From: Limnoperna fortunei
Lineage: Eukaryota; Mollusca; Bivalvia; Mytilida; Modiolidae
DNA: 64,000 bases
Direction: 5' to 3'
NCBI GenBank assembly: GCA_944474755.1
Contig: OX104115.1
Location: forward strand, 72,950,993 to 73,014,992
A model generated the notes under the pieces. It was not told the origin of the DNA, searched no databases, and saw nothing but the letters and a program-made list of their open reading frames with translations. Every line of letters begins with the position of its first letter. Position 1 is the stretch's first letter. Below are positions 1-11,895 of the stretch, piece after piece. The position numbers and the translations under genes were made by a program.

Positions 1-1
1 C

Positions 2-1507
2 TGGTTATTAGGTTTCAAAGAACCGCAAGGTCAACTGGCAAGGTGGATGGAAGAACTCAGTCAGTATGACATGAATATCAAGCACCGTCCAGGTAGACTC
101 CACGGAAATGCGGATGGACTTTCACGGATAGGAGAGAGTGAGGTACCATGCCCAGGTTTCCAGGCTGAACTGGAGTTATCGGATTTACCGTGCGGAGGTT
201 GTACAAAGTGTGAGAAAGCACACCGTACTTGGAACAAATTTATGTATGAAGTGGATGAGGCAGTGTCCCTGACTAGAAACAGGAAGTGCAGGGATAAGCC
301 TATTCAGGACATTGCTGTTGCAATGATAACATTATTCAGTGTTGATGAACAATCAAGCACACTGTTGAAAAGTGACACTACACAGGAACGTACTGTGGAT
401 AATATCTTGTTTACTACAAGCATGGACATATGCTCTGGTACCCGACCAGTGATATTGACAGAGTGTGACAATTATTGTACAGTGACAGCCGTGTTACAGG
501 AAGGAGGATTGTTAATAAGTGGATTCAGAAATGAGGAAATAAAACAGGCTCAGTCTGAGGACCGGGATTTGACAATTATTTTAAACTGGTTACGCGATAG
601 CAAAGAACCAGCAGGAAATATCTTATTCATCGCATCACCAGCAGCTCAAAACTACTATATAAACAGATCAACGTTCTACTTGGATGACCAGGGGATATTG
701 AGAAACATTCACAAGAAGGAGGCAGCAGGAACTAGGTTAGTTGTCCCTGCTAGCCTGAGGGAGGAAGTACTAACTCTTTGTCACGAGTTACCGTCAGCTG
801 GTCATCAAGGAACGGAGCGTACAATGGTCAGAATCAAAGACAAATACCATTGGTACAATATGTCAATTGAAATAAGGAACTTCGTTGTAACATGCGACAT
901 ATGCAGTAAGAATAAGAAACCAAATAGACATGCTAAGTGTAAAATGACACCGTATCATGCGGGTGCACCGATGGAACGTGTACACTTAGATTTCATGGGA
1001 CCGTTGCCAAAGACTAAGAATGGGAACGAATACATTCTTATGATGGTAGACCAGTTCACAAAATGGACAGAGTGCATTCCGTTACCGTCCCAGACAGCGG
1101 AAGTAACGGCAAGAGCAGCCATTAATGAATTTTTCACTCGATTTGGGTATCCATTCCAGATCTTCACAGATCAAGGAAGAAACTTTGAAAGTTCACTATT
1201 CAAATCAGTGTGTGAACTCCTTAGAATACACAAGGCTAGGACAATGCCTTACAGACCATCGGCGAATGGTCAGGTTGAAAGGAAAAACAGAGTCCTCATG
1301 GACGCCGTTCGATGTTTTGTGGATGGCTCCCAGGACAATTGGGATGAGCACATTGCTCAGCTAGCAGGAGCTTTACGTTCATCCGTGAACAGGAACACAG
1401 GATTTACCCCTAACAGGCTCATGTTAGGCAGGGAAACAAATCAACCAGCAGACTTATGTTCTCACATGGACCGGAGAAATTGTACACAGGAAGTGATCAA
1501 TACATAG
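2..1507 (+). pseudogene. Gypsy pol fragment: RNase H tail and integrase
   Basis: The frame is open from base 2, so the true start is upstream of the window. The first 40 codons are the end of RNase H, closing in the typical HGNADGLSR. Counting from the ATG at 47, the integrase zinc-binding residues are His246, His253, Cys283 and Cys286. The DDE catalytic triad is Asp315 (in LDFMG), Asp375 (in TDQG) and Glu411 (in NGQVE), with 35 residues between the last two as is usual for retroviral-type integrases. The frame ends at a TAG (1505-1507) just where the linker to the C-terminal module should begin. A neighbouring frame (QYIASFEVAE, about 1500-1530) carries what looks like the start of that linker, so a frameshift is present too. 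The catalytic core looks intact, but the protein is truncated. Confidence 0.85.
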
Positions 1508-1954
1508 CAAGTTTCGAAGTTGCAGAAAGTTGTGTTCAACACAAATCATGATAGACTTAAAGCATGCAGGGACAGGAAAATCCCAGCATGGCTGGAGAAA
1601 GCACAAAAGCGACTCCTCCAAGGAGAAAACATTATAACAGAGGAGAATTCTCACACCAAGAAGGACAAAAAGTATTGCATTTGTAGAGGTCCGGACACTG
1701 GAGAAACAATGGTACAGTGTGACACTTGTAAGGAGTGGTACCATTTAACATGTGTGAAGTTGTCGGCATTGGAGGCCGCGGAATTGGACACATATAAGTG
1801 TCCCAACTGTCAAGTAGTCGGGAGGAGGACCTCCCCTCGAGGAAAGAGGGGGAGACAGGAGAACAAGTTCCACAGTGTAAGGGACTCGGTGGTTGGGGAG
1901 TGGCACCACCACCGAAGGGTTAGTCAGTTATCACGGACAGTTTTTAATTGTTGA
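1508..1954 (+). pseudogene. C-terminal end of Gypsy pol with PHD zinc finger
   Basis: This stretch is in the same frame as the integrase and is separated from it by one TAG. Counting from the ATG at 1520, residues 5-25 include HDRLKACRDR, which matches the end of the GPY/F-type module in molluscan Gypsy integrases. The roughly 80 residues that normally precede it are missing. A PHD-type C4HC3 zinc finger follows, with Cys53, Cys55, Cys67, Cys70, His75, Cys78, Cys94 and Cys97 and the usual WYH before the histidine. PHD fingers generally read histone H3 tails, and on an integrase one could direct insertion to particular chromatin; that role is inference. A basic tail ends at 1954. Confidence 0.8.
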
Positions 1955-2720
1955 AGGTCTCTAATGGTTTCCTTCTATGTTGCTGGATGTATCGAAGCCG
2001 TGGCCTTTTAAATAACACAATCAATGTGGGTAATTTTCACCTTTGGCCGTCACCAGCAGGACAGATGTATATATGTTGGACTCCAGGGAGGAGCGTCCTC
2101 GGGTGGGTTTTTCCATGAACTTTTGTACATAGTAGAGTAGAGAATTAGAAATTAGGAGAAGGGTAATGAATTGGTTCCATGTGATTTCTGTGAAAATGAA
2201 TTTATTAGTCTTGGTTGTTGTGGTGTTTTCGCAATGTCGATGTGCCAGAGTCTTGGACGTGTTTTCTGTTCTTGTGGCGAGGAATGGGTTGGTGTCGGCT
2301 GTTGGATAGTGAGGAAGGAGATGGCCTCAGTGTATTTTACATATTATGTGAAGTGAAGGTTCGCCTAGTTCAGTCCCTTGGTTATGGGGAGTAGTAGGCT
2401 AGGTGTTCTCAGTTGAACGGAACAGGGGTCCCGTCCCTAAGAAAACGGAGGGGGGTGAGGTGAAATTAGGCACTTCCCTGTTTATGGGTAATTGTTCAGA
2501 CCCGATCTCTTGTCCGGGGCATCTCGGGGGTGTTCCAGAGACCAACCATTGGTGGAGCGAAGAAGGCCGAGAGATACGAGAGGTTTCCCGCCACAACAAG
2601 AAGCTGTGACGTAACAAGCAGACAAAAAGACGCCATTGCGATCAACAGTTGTATTCTAATAGTGATCAGGTAATTGCATTGACACATTGCCCCAGGGTAA
2701 ACCCTGTAACCCCCACCTAC

Positions 2721-4835
2721 CGAAGGGAATTACACAATAGTGTACATTTTTTCAATATACATGACCAAAACACTAAATTTAATCTACTTACTTAATAGAA
2801 GATACTTTCCGTTTAGAATGTGGATTTCAGTATAAAAACGTATTTCCTCAAAGTATACGAGTCAATAAATCCTTCAAATCCCAGATTGAAGCACGTGACC
2901 ACCCCTCCCCCTTATTTGTAAATTTCGTCTGCTGTGATTTCAGTTATCGTCAGTGAATCATAGTGTAAATCGTTTCTCAACAAGTTGTTCTAACTATCCG
3001 AACTGCATTTTACCTCACATTTTAATCAAATTGAAACAATTTCCGACGTGAATTTTTGTGTATTCGGTCGTCTGCTACGTGACTCGTGTCATTATTTTCC
3101 AGCGTAAAATTCATATGAAATAATGTGAAAACGTCTTTAAATAATCGTCGGCATACTCCGTTTATAATAATCCGTGTCGTCCTGAAATAAATAATCACTG
3201 AGATTAAAGATCGTGCTTTATGTAATATATGTCCACACAGAACGAGAGAGACAGAAGACGCTGACAAAATGCTATGAACGCGAGCTTTGACGAAGACACC
3301 TCAGTGAAATGTAAAGTGTTCATTTAATGTGTTACTATAAATAGAGCGAAATGACTAAGAAGTATTTATTTCACACCAAAATAATGTATATGAATTTTTA
3401 AAACTAGTTTAACAAATTTTTGTCACAATATTTAAATCTGCAGAGTCCCATTTTTCCGTTGTTTCTCAAAATTAGTGCAAAGCTATTTCTAAATCAATGT
3501 GAGACAATCAATTAAAAATACCAAGATGTATAACAAAATAAGTTTACATGCTGGCCCTGGTTGGGGGGCCGGGCCCTTTTTCTAATAATTAGAATGTTAT
3601 AGAAACAATAGAAAAGAAACCGGGGGAAGGAGGAGGTCTACGGGTATTTTACAATATAAAATAATAGATTTTTACCCTCTGGGGCTTATTGTTTGACATT
3701 TAACGTCAGTTTTTTCTATGGAAATAGGGACAATGCGGGAAAGACCTTCGCATTTGTTCTCGGAACAAATGTCTTTTTAATATTATTCATTTAATTGTGC
3801 ACATACACGAACATGACATTTTTGGAAATCTGCATTGTTTAATAATGCATGTATATTAATTCACATTTGATCATAATGTGGCAGGGTTGAAGTTGAACTG
3901 GTTAATGGGGTCCAAACTACCCATTTATTGCAAAACCCCAAAAGAAGCCATGCATAAATTTATTAATTAAAGACTCTTGCTGAGTTAAGTGATTATAGTT
4001 GGGTCTTAAGTGCTGGCATAAACAATCAATTAAGTCTTTAAGAGAAAAACCAAAAATTGTTCACATTCACAGCTGTTAAATTACAGAATCAATGCAATCC
4101 GTCAGAGCTTTTTGCTTCCCGGGGCTCTAATGTCATTCATGGCCATATTATTTCTTATCATACATGTAATAAACCTGTTTTATTTGAATTTTTATAATAA
4201 TATGAGAGACAAATTCTACAAAATTTGATAAGCGTTTTGAAAAACGACAAAATTATAAAATTTCCCTGTTGAGCAATAAAGTCTTATTAAAATATACCAA
4301 TTATTTTTCTTGTTGTTAATGGCCCACAACTTGATATATTCTATATTAATCTTATCTGCACCCTAAACTTTAAACATGTTACAAATTGAAATATAAACTG
4401 TATGCAAATTAATATTTATTAGACTCAGGTACCTTTTTCCATTTACATTCATTATGAGTATAAACATAATAATACTAGTCTGGTGTCCAACTTTCTGTGA
4501 ATTTTATTTATCATCAAATTAAATTCTTTCTTCTACATACATGTAAGAAGAAGAAAATGAATTAATTTACACATACTTGATCTTATGGCTAGATAAAAGA
4601 CTTTTTCTATTTATCTGTTCGGTATTTATAAGATAAAAGAAATAAATATCAATATAGAATTAATGTATAATGCAATTTATCTGAGCCCTCTTGTCACTCT
4701 ACAATCTGTTTATTTTATTATTTCTACATATATCTGACATGTCCAAGTGGAATCCTAATAACTGGTCAGAGAAATAAAATACAACTGTTCAAATGAAAAT
4801 GTGAAATATTTATCTTAGTTTACGTTGTTGAATAA
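2721..4835. other. AT-rich non-coding stretch
   Basis: I find no convincing gene or complete repeat here. A perfect 9-bp hairpin (CATTTGTTC, loop tcg, GAACAAATG) lies near 3748-3768, and a short GC-rich patch lies near 3552-3580. Short open frames such as 3022-3267 (minus) have no recognisable domain. Confidence 0.5.
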
Positions 4836-6562
4836 TAGTAATAATAATAATAATAAGATAAGATAAGATAAGACAACTTTATTTGAATTCGGCATGACAT
4901 TACTAACAAATAACATAAGCTCTACAGAGCTTTTGACCGAATAAATACATTATAAGACATTACAACAATACAAACAGCAATTAAGATACAATCAGCAGAA
5001 TAAAACAAGCAAGTTAGTGGTTATAAGCACTATGACATAAAATAAGCAGGTTAAGATATGAGGACTAAGCACAAGTTACAAGATACATTCACAGTAAAAA
5101 ATTACATAAAATCAGCTGGTTTACATATAAGCACAACTAAAAAGGATATAGAATTAAAAGTAGTAAAACTGCTTTGCACATAATATGTAATATGTAAAAT
5201 CAGCTGATTACCATATAAGCACTGGCATGCATAAAAAATTATAGTACATAATTAAAATGATTTTTTACATGTTAACATGTGATATGTAAAGCAACACAAA
5301 GTACAGAGCATTTACTAAAATATAAAAGCAATGGCAACAATCAGATGAATTTGATTAAAAGGAGGATATTGTCAAAATTCAGAAAGCATATATGGTTATT
5401 TGCAAATGGAGCAGCGCCATTCTTTACCACTCCAGGACTGAATTAAACTTTTAAATTGAGAGAAACTGTTTTCAGTCCTGAAGTGATCGGGAAGATTATT
5501 CCAAAGCATAGCAGCAGCAAATTTGAATGATATTTTACCATACCTTGTGGTTTTTACCATGGGGACATCCAAAATGTTGCTATATCTGAAAGAATATTTC
5601 GAGTTTTTTGAATTAACAAGGTTATGAAGACAAGAGGGAGATAACTTATTAACAATTTTAAACGTTTCTAAAGCCATAGTTCGCATTCTTCTAATCTGTG
5701 AGGAAGGCACGTTAGCTTTTAATAACAGTTCATTATAGGAACTACTGAAGTCATTATAAATAAAAAGGAGTGCTCTTTCTTGCACTTTTTCAATTTTTCT
5801 TGAATTCTTTCTGTACAGAAATGCCATACCAAAGGGCAAAAATTAAAATTACTTAAAATAGTAAGTTTACTTAACCTGTTTAAATATGAACCCAAACGTT
5901 TAAGGATATTTAGTTGCTGGGAAGCCTTCCTACAGATTGTACTTATATGCATATCAAAGTTATATTGGTAATCTACATCAATACCAAGTTATCTTACAGT
6001 ATTTTCACAGGAAAGATCAAAGTCTTGAATATGAAGAATTGGCTTCTTTTCATTTGTTTTCTTACCCACTGCCAGAACCTGAAATTTATCTGGATTGGCC
6101 TGCATTTTATTAATTTTAAACCATTCTATAAGCCTATTTGAGTCTGTTTCCAGAGTGGAGATAAGTTTATCAAAGTCAGGACTGCAAAATGATAGTGTGT
6201 TATCATCTGCGTAATTGTAAAGTGAGCTGTTCTTGACAAAAAAGAAAATGTCGTTCAGGAAAATATTAAATAGTAGGGGTCCGAGTATAGATCCTTGTGG
6301 GACACCTTTATGGATGTCAGCCCAACTACTGAGTACATTATTGGCAGCTATATACTGGTTTCTGTCCAAAGCTTCACGCCAGTCCTCTAATAACCTGAGT
6401 AGTGTGGTCTGGCAACCATGCCCACGCCTAAAAGCACAAAGATATGGGTTAAATATATATTCCAAAAAATCTGATAATTGACATTATATTACTTTTTCAT
6501 AAATTTTAGAAAAAATGGATAACACGCTTACTGGTCGATAGTTGGTTTTGTTTAAGGGATCA
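4836..6562 (-). mobile_element. LINE copy A (jockey/CR1-like), 5'-truncated
   Basis: This is a minus-strand non-LTR retrotransposon. Its 3' end is a microsatellite tail (ATT/ATA repeats then TTATC repeats on the minus strand) at 4836-4873, followed by a 3' untranslated region with loose subrepeats up to about 5395. The coding remnant runs from about 6560 down to 5396. The 5' end is cut off inside reverse transcriptase, the usual result of incomplete reverse transcription. It abuts directly the ATT-rich 3' tail of a second copy. Confidence 0.85.
5396..6562 (-). pseudogene. Reverse transcriptase fragment of LINE copy A
   Basis: Read on the minus strand this shows NYRPVSVL (RT motif 1), GHGCQTT, KGVPQGSILGPLLFN, NYADDN (the catalytic YADD of motif C) and then the C-terminal domain with NFCPLVWHF. 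About 50 residues with the first catalytic Asp (the LSKAFD motif of this family) are deleted between QYIAA and NNVLSSW near 6345. One in-frame stop (TAA near 5990, after ENTVR) and a frameshift near 5830 also break it. It cannot encode an active enzyme. The family is very common in bivalves; I assign it to the jockey/CR1 group from motif style only. Confidence 0.85.
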
Positions 6563-7803
6563 TTAATAATAATAATAATAATAAGCTCTATGTTACGTCG
6601 GCATGGTAAAACAACATAGCAACACAAGCTCTAATGAGCTTTTGAGCGACTAATAACATAATAAATACAGAAAATATACAAAGCCTACACTAACACAATA
6701 TCAAAAGTGAATGGCATAGCATATTTAAGCACACAATTAAAAGAGATATACATAGTAATTTAAAGAGTCACAATTAATGGAAAAACAAGGTTTATGTGTA
6801 TATAAGCACTAAGTAAAAAGAAGAGTTGTAAACATAAAGTTAAAAGAGGCAATCATAACATATAAAGACATAATTAAAAAGACAAGCAGAGCATAGATAG
6901 AGTTATAAAATAAGAGACAAGCAAACAACACATAAGCACGCAGCACAAATTCATTTAAAGCACTAGTGTTATACAAATTGTATATATATAAAACTAAAAC
7001 TAAAAGGACACACAGATGGAATAAGAGTAAGCTATGCATGGTAGAAGGAAGGCATGAGAGTTTTAATTAGTATTATTATTGCCCACAAAAATGACAATCA
7101 CAATTTTTCCCATCCCAGGATTTCAAAATATTTTTAAAACTGATTCACATTTCCAATTTGTCTAAAATGCTCAGGTAATTCATTCCGTTATACAACTGCT
7201 GAGTCTATAAAACTGTTCTTTCAATAAGTAGAAGTATTGACTCGAGGTATATCTAAAATATTTGAATATCGCAAATTATATCTACAGTTTTTAAAAACTA
7301 TGAGATCATGTAAGCATGACGGTGAAAACTTGTACAATATTTACAACCTTCAAATACATTATTTCGCATCCGCCTTATCGTAAACTATGGTACCCTGGCT
7401 CTACCTAACATGTCGTCATAAGACATACTGTAGTCATCATATATAAAAAAAGTAGAGCCCTCTTTTGTATCTTTTCTAACGTGTCATTGTTTTTCTTACT
7501 ACAGAAATGCCTAGCTAGTGGACAAAAACTAAAATGTGATAAAATAAAATATGAAAAATTGTGAATTGATTAGTTTAGACAAATAATAGCCAATGCTCTT
7601 TAATACACCGAGTTGCTGAGATGCTTCATGTCAAATATTTTTAATATGACAGTCAAAGTTAAGTTTATAATCGATATCAACACCTTATAATTTTACAACT
7701 TCGTCACAAGAGATAGTTGTGACTCAATATTGAAAATATGCTTTTCGTTGCAAGTTTTAGTGCCGACTGCAATTGCCTGAAATTTGTCCGGATTTGCCTG
7801 CAT

Positions 7804-8240
7804 TCAGTTTTGTTTAAACCAGTTTATTAATATTGTGCTCTCATTAACCAGTATTGTAATCAAATAATCATAATTATCATTAGAATATGACAGTTTGTTA
7901 TCGTCTGCATAATTATATAATACACCATATTCAATAAAGTAGAATATGTTATTAATAAAAATATTTAATAACAAGGGTCCAAAAATTGATCCCCGGGGAA
8001 CACCTTTCTTGATGTCAGCCCAATGGCTCAAAGCTTCCTGACGTGTAATCTGTTGCTTACGGCCAGATACGTAATTCTGTAGTAATTTGATTGACTTTTA
8101 AGAAAGGCCATAGTCAGATAGTTTGCAAAGAAGCATATCATGTGGCAGACAGTCGAAAGCCTTTGAAAGGTCCATAAGTATAGCTGCCATTTATTTGTTA
8201 CTGTCCAGTGCCAATTTCCATTCTTCAAGAGCCTGAGCAA
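7804..8240 (-). pseudogene. Reverse transcriptase fragment of LINE copy B
   Basis: Two minus-strand open pieces (7804-8031 and 8028-8240) together carry the RT palm region: WADIKKGVPRGSIFGPLL, then NYADDNKLSY with the catalytic YADD. Frameshifts and a deletion separate them, as in copy A. The C-terminal portion (about 7080-7560) is further decayed. Confidence 0.75.
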
Positions 8241-8495
8241 TGTTGTCTGACATGCATGACCTATCCTGAAAGCACATAAACAGTGGTGAAATAAATTATC
8301 AAAAAGTCGGAGAGTTGTTCGGATATAACCAATTCCAAAACCTTAGATATTGTTGGTAGTATGCTGACTGGTATATATAGTTTGCTTTGTCAAGAGGGTC
8401 ATTCTTTTTGTAAAGTGGAACAACGTGTGTTTCTTTAAGCCGAGATGGAAATAATCCATTATTGATTATAAAGTTAACTAGTGAAGTTACATGAG

Positions 8496-8650
8496 TGCAC
8501 CCATGGTTTTTATTGGGTTCGGGTTACTCTCTTTCTGTGTTTTATGGTTTTGGTTTGTGTGTTGTGTTTGTCTTTATCCGGATTTGTAACTATTCCTTGG
8601 CTTTTGGCTCTTGTTGTTCGGTCGGTTTTCTTTGCTATTTTCTTACATGT
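8496..8650. repeat. Short insertion nested in LINE copy B
   Basis: The LINE coding trace is continuous on both sides (GAPVLNK upstream, TSLVNFIINNGLFPS downstream) but is split here by about 155 unrelated bases. ATGAG occurs on both sides (8491-8495 and 8651-8655), which fits a 5-bp target duplication. The insert resembles 38262-38360, including tccgNatttgta and cggtcggttt. It is probably a fragment of a short interspersed repeat; the class is unknown. Confidence 0.6.
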
Positions 8651-9470
8651 ATGAGCTTGTTTAAAACTGGTGCACCTGCATTTAGGATCTTTGCTAATAT
8701 TTTATCAACTCCAGTTGCTGTTTTGACATTTATCATTTGACCAGTTTATTAACAGTGTCATTATTAGTGTAACCTCAAAAGGTGTGATAACTGTTTTATA
8801 TTCATGGATTTTTTAATGCTAGGATGTGTGCTTTCATTAAAAGCAACCCCCTTTCCAATGTCATTTGCAATATTTACAACAAAAGTTATTATAAGTGTTG
8901 CAGACTTCTGTTATATAATTGTTCTCTGATAAGACAATTTTTGTTGATTAGAAGCAAACTTCTCCGAGAGAAATGGGTTTAACGGTGCTGTAAAAATGTT
9001 TAGATTTCTGACCTCCAGCACACCGTTCGTGAAAGTATACATTTATTGACATTCTCTTTAACTTGGTGACAAGATTTCTTTGTTGCTATAAGCTTCCCAG
9101 TTTTTGTAAGTACTATTTTTTCATATTTAGATCGAAGCATTTGCTTTTGTAAATTGCTTTTCTTAGTTCTCAACTCATATATGGTAGAGAGTTTTTCCTA
9201 GGGTATATAGATTTCATTGGGCATGAATATCTATGACCTGTTCGAACTTATTTTCAAAATCATTGTATAATTATCGATTTTATCAGTGCAATCAGCAGAA
9301 TCATGTAAGAAGTTTATCTTTTCTAGGTCTCTATTGAAATCATATGTGTCAAAATTCTTAAAACTTCTATATTGGGGTTTTACATGCTTTTGTCTTGGTG
9401 TATTACCTTTTATAAATGTTAATGTTATAACATAAGAAAAGTTGTTACATTTCCATTTTGTTTCAAAATT

Positions 9471-10645
9471 TAATATTTAGAGCATGGTTTCTGGCTTAAT
9501 CATGTGACCAGAGTTGTCTCCCATACTTTGAAATATGCAAAACTGATTTTGATTGGCTGAATTATTTATCAATGGAGGCCATTGATAATTGAAGCGAAAT
9601 GAAGTGAACCTAAACATATTTGATACCAGGGGCTATATACGGGGTATGAGAACATCAGACATAGGTAGAGATGAGGAATAATTCGTAAACATTCGACCGG
9701 TAGGTGTTTGCAACGTTCACGTGTTGACAAACCCCGAAAATCTATAGCATACAAATTATAGGCATTCTAATACTTTTTCATTGTAGCTCTTTCTGTCTCC
9801 TTGTGCAGCATAAAAATAAAAATTAAAATTAACGACAAAATAAATAAAATGAACTTCGGATAGTGAAAATATGCACACAGGAGGCAGAAAATTTCGGTCT
9901 AGATACTACGGTTCTGCAGCTACTTAACACTACACAGCGACAGGTTCTGTGGTCGATAAAATGCAATATAGACCAATATATGCGTTATTTAAAAACATAG
10001 TACAAACAAACAAGAACAAATAAAATCTATATTATAAAACTGTAACACTTAAAAATATTCCCAAATGGCACAATACGCCCGCCAACATAAAACATCCAAA
10101 TGTGACGAATTGATCCATAAAAACAAACGAATCCTTACTAATATGTTTTATCGCCATAGACCACATTCTAATCAGTCACATAAAACATCAGAATATAACA
10201 CATTTTGAATATTTTCCTCCAGTGCAAACTGTATGTCAACGTCACCATTTTCGGTCATGGCCGTTAATTTTATTCATCGTTGAAAAAGGGGTTAAAAAGG
10301 AGTAATGGGGATCAGGATAGTAAAACTAACCAAGGAGGGATAACTCTTACCAAAACGACGTGCATTTTTCAACAGAAAGGGAGGTGGCGGGGACAGTCAA
10401 AAATGGTTTATGTTCTGTATGACCTACATGCATATGCATCCTATCAAAATTCTTGTCTAACTTAAAAGATAGATTTATAAATTGACTTGCATTTACTTTT
10501 TGTTGACTATTACTACATGTACATGATAGTGAAATTTAGTGCAATCACAAAATTAATGAACAAGGAATTGTGAGCAAACTTTAAAAAAAAATAATAATAA
10601 AGGACTATATAGTCTGTGCTCGAATTTTGGCAATGTCTACTCCAT
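9471..10645. other. Non-coding stretch
   Basis: No gene or defined repeat is visible. Small open frames (9569-9754 minus, 10280-10465 plus) show no recognisable domain and no family motif. Confidence 0.45.
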
Positions 10646-11180
10646 ATTACTATGATAATCGTCTTAAATTCTATAATAATAGCGAGCATCGCAGATGCGA
10701 GCTATACGGTTACATGCGTGTGTGTAAAAAAAAGTCACGTGATCCATATGAACAAATCCATTTCATATGGTAGTTGAGCTATCCGAAGAAAATATTGTAG
10801 ACGAACGAAAAAATATATAATATAAAAGTAGACAAAAATAATTTTGACATCGATAAAATTAAAGTGTTTATTTTTTAAATTACTACAAAAATGCCAGACA
10901 AATTTTTTTCAATCTGAAACGCTGTATTTGAAATTGAGTTTTGTGACGTCACCAACACATTAGAAAGGACGTCACGTCATCAATGGAATGTAGAGGCACT
11001 GTAAGGGGGCTCTGAAGTAACGACATGAACAATGTGCGATGCTTGCATTTAGGCTGCGCCTACATTCATATTAAATAACTTTGTAAAAGCAGTTCAACAG
11101 TGAACAAGTCAACTTTCTCCAGTTATCAACTGATAATCTTCATTTCCATGTCAAAAAAGTTCAAACAAGACACTACTTCC
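10646..11180 (+). repeat. Dispersed repeat, copy 1 (filled form)
   Basis: The left part (10646-10690, GATAATCGTCTTAAAT) and the right part (about 11072-11180, from AACTTTGTAAAAGC to CAAGACACT) both recur at 11896-12040. There they sit next to each other, separated only by a short AAT-rich bridge. The 380 bases in between (10691-11071) therefore look like an insertion in this copy or a deletion in the other. The extra segment contains two TGACGTCA-like sites and a nearly palindromic GCGAGCATCGCAGATGCGAG. Confidence 0.6.
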
Positions 11181-11490
11181 AGATATGTAAGCGAGAAACC
11201 TCTGATAAAATCGGAAGTAACTTGCAAGAGTTGCACTGGTAATCTTGATGTGGGTTATCAGTCCAGAGTGTCAAGTTATAGACAGTTCACTTTCACTATA
11301 TGTAAAACTAGTACACTTATACTTAGTATATGATCAGTAGTAACAAAAGTAAAGATACATTAATTCTTCTGTTTTCCCCTAACCTGACAGCATTATAAAA
11401 ATAGCATTTGCTAAAAATTTTTTAAAACAATCTCTAAAATAATAATGTTTAGGACAAGACTAATACGTTAATAAATTACAAACTCACGAA

Positions 11491-11692
11491 GAGTTATCTC
11501 GTAAATACGAGAAAATGATATCGTTATTATGAGATATATATCTTGTTATTACGAGATAATTATCTCGTTATTACTAGATAACTATCTCGTTATTACAAGA
11601 AAGTTATCTCGTCATATGAGATAGTTAGCTCGTTATTACGATAAGGAAGGCGTTAGTACGAGATAGTATCTCGTTATAACGAAATATTTTTC
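11491..11692. repeat. Palindromic tandem array (TATCTCG/CGAGATA)
   Basis: About 200 bases are built from alternating TTATCTCG and CGAGATAA words joined by TTATTA. The core unit is ATCTCGTTATTACGAGAT, itself an inverted repeat, so the array can fold into many small hairpins or cruciforms. Units vary by point changes. There is no coding content. Confidence 0.8.
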
Positions 11693-11895
11693 TTAAGTTT
11701 GGGTCCCTTTCTAGATTCTTTTTATCTTCTTCTAACAGGTTGATAAATGTTGTATAAGAATAGATGTTTTTTTTCAAATACTACTGGTTATATATCCTCG
11801 GTCTGTAATAACGGCCACCGGATAACCGTAAAGGCAGTCATTAAAACCCTGTAATATAACCTGTCCACTATCAAATAAAAAGCATTTAATAATAC

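Larger units (their letters stand above)
1..2720 (+). mobile_element. Ty3/Gypsy LTR retrotransposon, 3' part, degraded
   Basis: The window opens inside the pol gene of a Ty3/Gypsy retrotransposon. In order it shows the end of RNase H, integrase, a C-terminal PHD finger and about 750 bases of non-coding 3' sequence. The 3' boundary is approximate. A 3' LTR should lie within about 1955-2720, but with only one copy in view I cannot define its ends. A purine-rich stretch near 1838-1862 could be a polypurine tract. Gag, protease and most of reverse transcriptase lie outside the window or are lost. An in-frame stop and a missing linker show the copy is defective. Confidence 0.85.
6563..9470 (-). 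mobile_element. LINE copy B (same family as copy A), degraded
   Basis: This minus-strand copy starts with an ATT-repeat 3' tail at 6564-6582 and runs upstream past the region missing from copy A. Recognisable pieces on the minus strand include KGVPRGSIFGPLLLN and NYADDN (about 7880-8010), DPLDKANY and HVVPLYKKND (about 8370-8430), and a linker before RT (about 8655-8820 and 9090-9400) with KSNLQKQMLRSKYEK. Many stops and small indels are present. The endonuclease domain is not recognisable; the upstream edge near 9470 is approximate. The element is interrupted by a 155-bp insertion at 8496-8650. Confidence 0.75.

Noticed and set aside
955..1364. Open frames on the minus strand (955-1167) and in another plus frame (1125-1364)
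   Set aside because: They overlap the integrase core in other frames and show no family motif; shadow frames.
2403..2617. Overlapping open frames on both strands in the Gypsy 3' region
   Set aside because: Both strands are open over the same bases, no domain is visible, and the position suggests LTR or 3' untranslated sequence.
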